From Antennarius striatus (lineage: Eukaryota > Chordata > Actinopteri > Lophiiformes > Antennariidae), in NCBI RefSeq assembly GCF_040054535.1, contig NC_090784.1, forward strand, positions 16,810,001-16,874,000: a stretch of DNA of 64,000 nucleotides, given 5' to 3'. Below the pieces are notes generated by a model, which did no database searches, was not told the origin of the DNA, and worked only from the letters and a program-made list of their open reading frames with translations. The position numbers and the translations under genes were made by a program. Positions 59,134 to 64,000 of this stretch are shown here, piece after piece. Every line of letters starts with the position of its first letter. Within the stretch, counting starts at the first letter, position 1.

Positions 59134-61120
59134 CTGTGTTTCCAAAGTTTACCTGTGTGTGGGTGTTGTTTTTAAGTATTTGTGTGTGATATCATCTGTC
59201 AGCATGTCTTGCCTTGCTCTGATCATAACCCTGCAGCAACAGGAAGTACGGCCGGTCTGTGGGTGGAAGAATTAAACTTTGTGACATCACTTCCAGGTCA
59301 CAGCTCGAGTAATCTCTTTCATCCTGTGAAGGTTGGTTTGTCCACCCAACTTTTGCTTCAGCTTTCGATGCTCTAATCTGGAAAAGACATGATGGTTAAA
59401 ACACCATTTGGTATAAAGTGTTCCATTTATTTCTCACTACATAATCTCCTTTACCTCTCCTGGAAGTGGGTTGATCATGCTTGTAATGTTCTTCCTGTCC
59501 TGCACCCCTTCATTGTTGGGTGCGTTAGTAGAGCCATTTGAATCTTTGCTGATGTGGTTACCTTGGCGACGCCGAAGACTCAAGTTCATGTCACTGATGC
59601 TCCTTCTGAGCTCCGTGTTCCTACCGCGGTGACCACGCTCGCTCTCTTCCAGCCCGCCCCCTGATGGTGTCCTGTTTCTCCGCCAGCGCACACCTGTTGC
59701 CCAGATAACCAGAGGATTAGTTAGTCTGGACCGACCGGGCGAGTGTTTGATAGTTCTTTTGTGTCCTAGCACACTTTTCTGTTGTGTCTTAAACATACCT
59801 TGACAGTTCTCTCCCTCCCTCTCACGCTCCTTCTCCCTCTCTTCTCTCTCATAGTCTTCCTTTCTTTGGATTTCAAAGCGCCGTTCAAATCCATCCTTGG
59901 GTCGCCACATGTCCACTAACAACAGAGGACATTCCCATGGGGCAACGCTTCTCCGGCATTCTGTCTCCCATTTGATAGTTCCATCTGCCTGCTGGATGGG
60001 CTTTCCAATGACATCACACAACAGGAAGTCCTCCGGGCTGTGTTTCTGAAGAACTAGAAAGTAATGGAGGAAGGGAGGGTAATTATTTTTCCATAACGCT
60101 GCGGTTTATGTTTGTATTTAGTCAGTCCCAATTGGTTAAAAAATTTTGGGCAAACAATTCCCAGTAATCGGTTGCAGCAGTGGTCCAAATGGAAGATTTT
60201 TTCCCTCTCTCATACCTACGTCATCTGTTTCCTCCCTTTCTCTCTCAGTGTACCGAGTGATGACCTGAGCAATGAGCTGCCTGGCTGTAGAGTGTACATT
60301 GGCCAGCAGAGAGCGATAGTTAGCTCCACTGGAGAGGGCATCACCATAGATCTTGATAAGTCCTGGGGCAGAGGAAGAAGCAGGGGGCAAGTAGTGATGG
60401 GAAGAGGGAGCAACCGAATGAGCCCAAACTTCTCTCTCCCTCTCCCCAACCGCCCGGTCCCTGTCACTATTAGAACGACCTCGCAGAAAGAGATGGGAAA
60501 GACGCTTTGTGCGAGACTGGGGCCCAGCAGGCCGTGGCCTGAGGAAAGCTGGAGATGGAGATGGGGATGGGGTAGGGGAAGCTAGTGAGGGGGTGGAATT
60601 AGAAAGGGAAGAGGAAGGAGCAGTGGGGGCCTCGTGGAGGGAGGCTGCGTCAGAGCTGGTGGTCGACCTGGAACAACATAGACAGAAGGAGGAGAGAGGA
60701 CGGAGAAAGGAAGGGACCAGTCAGCTGTGAATTATGACTGACTAAACACAGACAAACAAGAGCTAAAATAAAATCTGCAAAGGTTACAGAGTTGGAAGGA
60801 TACTGATGACAGTGGAAGTAAGATAAGATAAGATGTACACAAACTATTCATTCCACAATACTTGTCAGGTACTGAACTCCAAATGAAGCTAGAAACTTTC
60901 AATAACGTCTACAGTTTTGCTGTATACCCTAACAACAAATACACATGGAATACAAGTAAAACACAAGATAAGAAGTGAGTTTGAGAGAACAAACTAACTT
61001 GACAGAGATAGCACTTGGCCAACGGCCCCCTAGCTTGGCAAAATGTTTTCTGGGTGAGTTGATCCACAGACCCACTGGGAAATGGAGCTTTCTGAAGCGA
61101 GGACTTCCAGACCCCTCCAT
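52957..61120 (-). CDS. rasip1: Ras-interacting protein 1 (RA-FHA-DIL effector)
   Basis: Fifteen coding exons on the minus strand, all in phase: 61120-60999, 60667-60216, 60053-59799, 59693-59455, 59377-59213, 58612-58408, 58282-57984, 57877-57716, 56437-56397, 56124-55970, 55821-55709, 54963-54669, 53941-53778, 53697-53556 and 53135-52957, giving 995 residues (human about 963). The N-terminus has the RASIP1 signature LHFPVGLWINSPRKHFAKLG. Next come RTKRLSHLFLRGRSNSDRD, a Ras-association domain from about residue 143 (GLIKIYGDALSSGANYRSLL), an FHA-like region (VTHNGLALYRETVLKPGDVIGLG begins about residue 490) and a dilute domain (LRPLMFWMSNATELLNFF to LDLVLDWLQGAGLGDIA). It ends without a PDZ domain, which separates it from RADIL. 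RASIP1 is an endothelial Rap1/Ras effector needed for blood-vessel lumen formation. Intron 5 appears to be GC-AG. Exon 1 opens at an acceptor directly before the ATG, so the 5' UTR is in an upstream exon. Confidence 0.95.
59047..59131. repeat. (GT)n microsatellite in rasip1 intron 5
   Basis: About 42 GT units, 80 bases into the intron that uses the GC donor; on the rasip1 strand it is (CA)n. Confidence 0.97.
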
Positions 61121-63450
61121 CTGACAAAGAGAGAGAAAGACATGCTGATAATATGAAGAAATGTGCTTTTCAGATCCATAATGTGCACTATTATGCGATA
61201 CAAGTTACTGTAAATGTCATGTTTCCCCAAAGCAATGAGGAATATTTATCATCGACAGGATATAAACAATATAACAATGGCATGATGTCACCATCAAAAA
61301 TATCAACAGGATACCCACAGCCGTCATCAACATGGTGCAAACAAACGGAAAGAGGTTAATTCAAAACATCCAACAAACCCTCGAAAATAGTGAATTTTTC
61401 GCCATCAAACAGGAAGCCTATCTTGTAGGACTCTTGCAGGCTCAGCTCTTACAATGATTGGGAGAAGCCACTCCAAAGGTCATTTCATGTCTCAGAGTTA
61501 GCTCTAAGTAAATTATGGTGGATGACACTTTCTTTCTTGCCCTTCCAGGTGGAATTTGGTTGCCTAAACAAGATCACTACACATCTAGTAACACTGAAAC
61601 ACCAAACCTATAATCTGGTTGTCATTTGAGACAGATTGCAGCTTTTAACAAGCACCTATCCCACATATGATGCAAATTTTGAGAACCATGAAATCAATAT
61701 GATGCATGAAACAGTCAAATGCTCATAAGTGTTAAAATGAGAGAACACTTACCCACAGTTACTTCTGATCCTCCTGCTGTGTGCTGTGGAGTTTATTCAC
61801 TACCGAAATGCGAGTATCCAGCTCAAACTTATCTAACAGCTCTGCATGTTTTCTTTTCTCTACAACTAAATTTCATTTTCAAAAGGCCAAAACTTATGAT
61901 ACATTTACATATACATGTCTAATTTCTAATGCCCACCTTCTTTGGCTAAATACTGTTTTCATCCAACTGAACAAGAGTTAGTCCCTGTCGCCATCTGGCT
62001 CTGAGGCTCTCTGGGTCTATAGATAGAGAAACAGGCCCATTGTTCTAAGTGACAGAATTTCCTTCCTTTGCACCGGACAACACCTATATCCTGACTGAGT
62101 TGGGGGTTGGTAGAAAGCAAGAGAAGGGTGAATTCACCCAGAGCGTCATCAGGAATTCTATGTACTTAATTGAATACCATAGAGGAAGCCAGATATATTT
62201 CTTTTTCTCAGGCTGGATTAAACAGAAACTGTTGGTCACTGTTTCACCCGAAGAGTAAATTATATCAGATAGGGTTTCAGAGCAACAACAGATTGTCGAG
62301 AATGTGGTCATTTTAATCAATTTATTTTGTGATTGATTGTATAATGTAATTGTATTATTTTACGAGAATATGCGTTTCAAAGACAGGCCAGTTGGAAGTT
62401 TTGCTAGAAAGAAGATGAAGGAAACATACAGTAACAGGAAGCTACAGAGAGCCACACAGACACCTGTGAGCTTTGACCTTGTCTTTCACAGGAGGATTGT
62501 GGTGGAAAGAGATAGAGGATTGCCACCAAGTCTCCGTCCACAAATGTATCCTCCCAATTCTGCATTTTCAGACTGAATACAGCGATAACCCTATTCCCCT
62601 TTGAAATGTGCCATCACTGTCTTCATTAACTGAGGAAGAAAATGGAAAGTGAAGAGAACACGTGGTATAAGTGCATGATATTAACAACAGTCATCTGTGA
62701 TGGCATCACATCAGAGGAACAAAACAGGTTGAGTGTTGACTGTCTTATTTTTGGGCAATTAATTGTCACCCAAGTAACTCCTCATAGCTTCACTGGTGGA
62801 GGAAGAGGACAAAATCAATGTTTTTTTTAACGGGGAACTTTATTTAAAAAAAAATCAGAGAAGTCAAACAGTACTTGAGCTTTTAATCAGTTTACACTTT
62901 TGAGCAGGAATGTCCAAATAAATATTAAATCGCACAAAACTTTATTAAGGTTTAAACATGCCTTTGTAGGTTTTCAGTCATCCAGGTTGAGGAAAATTAA
63001 GACGAAGCCTCTTGGATGGGGGTTGGAATGCCTTAAGACAATCAATATTAATAGTATGAATTAACATTAACATTAAAGGAGAGGCTAAATAAATTTTTGA
63101 GGCATTTTTATGCAATGGATCTTAGGTAGATCATTTGTTTTGACAGAAGCAAGAGAGATGTGTACTGATATTGCAATACAATTAAGTGGCTGAGATCACA
63201 CAGATTCAAATTACTGTATTCAAATAGATTTCATGCACTTGGAAAAAGTGAGATGTTATATAGAAATAGATGATCTATCATGGAAATCTGAAGAAATGCT
63301 CCACTCATGTATCTGCTTAATGTGTACTTCAGTTAACACATACTGTATTTTAAAAACAATGTGACACTTCGACGCTCACATACTTACTCAAGTGGTTTAG
63401 GTAAGTACAAAACTAAATAAAAACATCAATAATGATAAAAACAAAGTTAT
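61121..63450. other. Region upstream of rasip1 coding exon 1
   Basis: Probably intronic or 5' flank of rasip1. I see no coding exon with family support. Open frames of 60-80 codons here have no recognisable features. Confidence 0.45.
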
Positions 63451-63745
63451 AAAGATGGTTGGGGACAACAGAACTGTAGAACAGCAGCTTCCAGACTGAC
63501 AAACAGCTGCTGGCCAACCATCTGGTCATAGTGGTGTTGGACAATGGAGATAGATGTGAGCAACCAGCTGATTTAAAAAAAAAAAAAGATTAAAAAGTTT
63601 GAGGAGTACCAACGGGTGAAAGAACAGCTGGAACAGATGTGGAAGGTCAAAGCTGATGTGGTCCCTCTGGTAGTAGAGGCACTAGGGACGGTGAGACCCT
63701 GGGAAAGTAACTGCAGTAGATTCCAGGATCTAAGTCTGTGTTTGT
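63450..63745 (+). mobile_element. Fragment of a non-LTR retrotransposon (LINE) open reading frame
   Basis: Plus-strand translation gives KKFEEYQRVKEQLEQMWKVK followed by ADVVPLVVEALGTVRPWES. This resembles the C-terminal part of a LINE polyprotein common in fish (typically EKYQ..KEE...MW.VKA.VVPVVIGALGAVTPKL). Just upstream, in another frame, LANHLVIVVLDNGD may be the preceding part, with an A13 run between the two frames. The fragment is short and non-functional. The family assignment is from memory of the motif. Confidence 0.5.
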
Positions 63746-63891
63746 GTGTGTGTGCGTGCGTCTGTGTGTCCATCTTGTTATAATTATTATAGATTTATAA
63801 TGAAATTTAAAAAACAAGTTAACAGATTAGACATTTAATCACGAAATAAAGAACAGGATGTCTGTTTTCATGAGACACCGCCACCATCCGG

Positions 63892-63910
63892 TTTCCCATC
63901 ATGCTTTGCG
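63892..63910 (+). promoter_or_regulatory. ZNF143/THAP11-type promoter motif near the window edge
   Basis: TTTCCCATCATGCTTTGCG closely matches the SBS element (TTCCCAnnATGCnnnGCG) found at core promoters of housekeeping genes and bound by ZNF143/STAF and THAP11-HCFC1. It sits in a CpG-containing stretch (63870-63960). It probably marks the promoter of the next gene on the right or a distal first exon of rasip1. An ATG inside the motif opens a 23-codon frame to a possible donor at about 63970, but this is not evidence of coding. Confidence 0.5.
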
Positions 63911-64000
63911 CGTTGCCGAAGAAGGACATTTCAGGACTTAACCGAGGACACATCAGGAAACGTCCCAAGGTTAGCTGTTGAGAGTGTCTCAGCTCGGCTT

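Noticed and set aside
59437-60021. A continuous 194-codon rasip1 frame joining exons 3 and 4
   Set aside because: The region between 59694 and 59798 has a good donor and acceptor in the same phase, and the intervening residues are not conserved, so it is treated as an intron; retention would stay in frame.
62337-62576. Basic 79-codon plus-strand frame upstream of rasip1
   Set aside because: No recognisable motif, no splice context and no neighbour relation to support it as a gene.

Overview
This is vertebrate nuclear DNA, and almost certainly a ray-finned (teleost) fish. The reasons are compact multi-exon genes with GT-AG introns, an AID protein with the longer fish-type loop, very dense (CA)n/(GT)n microsatellites, and interspersed repeats of the kind common in fish. 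Eight protein genes can be read by joining exons at splice sites while checking codon phase. All are real host genes, and most of the remaining open frames are antisense or repeat shadows.

Layout, left to right: an SBK2/SBK3-type kinase (+, 5' end missing, 1545-3923); mfap5 (+, 10355-11879); necap1 (-, 13888-18147); aicda (-, 19555-20997); nat14 (-, 24220-25232); znf628 (-, 26446-32596); il11 (-, 35053-39247); a 13 kb gene-free stretch rich in simple repeats; rasip1 (-, 52957-61120, 15 coding exons); and at the right edge a LINE scrap plus a ZNF143/THAP11-like promoter motif that probably marks the next gene.

The gene order joins two neighbourhoods that are separate in humans, as I recall them: the 12p13.31 group (MFAP5, AICDA, NECAP1) and the 19q13 group (ZNF628, NAT14, SBK2/SBK3, IL11, and farther away RASIP1). 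Relative orientation of ZNF628-NAT14-SBK is as in humans, with mfap5-necap1-aicda sitting where human SSC5D would be.

The genes do not form one pathway. They cover a kinase, an elastic-fibre microfibril protein, an endocytosis adaptor, the antibody-mutating deaminase, a membrane-anchored GNAT protein, a 17-finger zinc-finger protein, a gp130 cytokine and an endothelial Rap1/Ras effector. I found no CRISPR array, operon or obvious novel multi-gene system. The most useful observations are gene-level: a GC-AG intron in rasip1, an AU-rich element and an AP-1/TATA promoter at il11, a minimal mfap5 with no RGD and an odd cysteine count, a necap1 stop codon lying inside a consensus splice donor, and a duplicated six-finger module in znf628.
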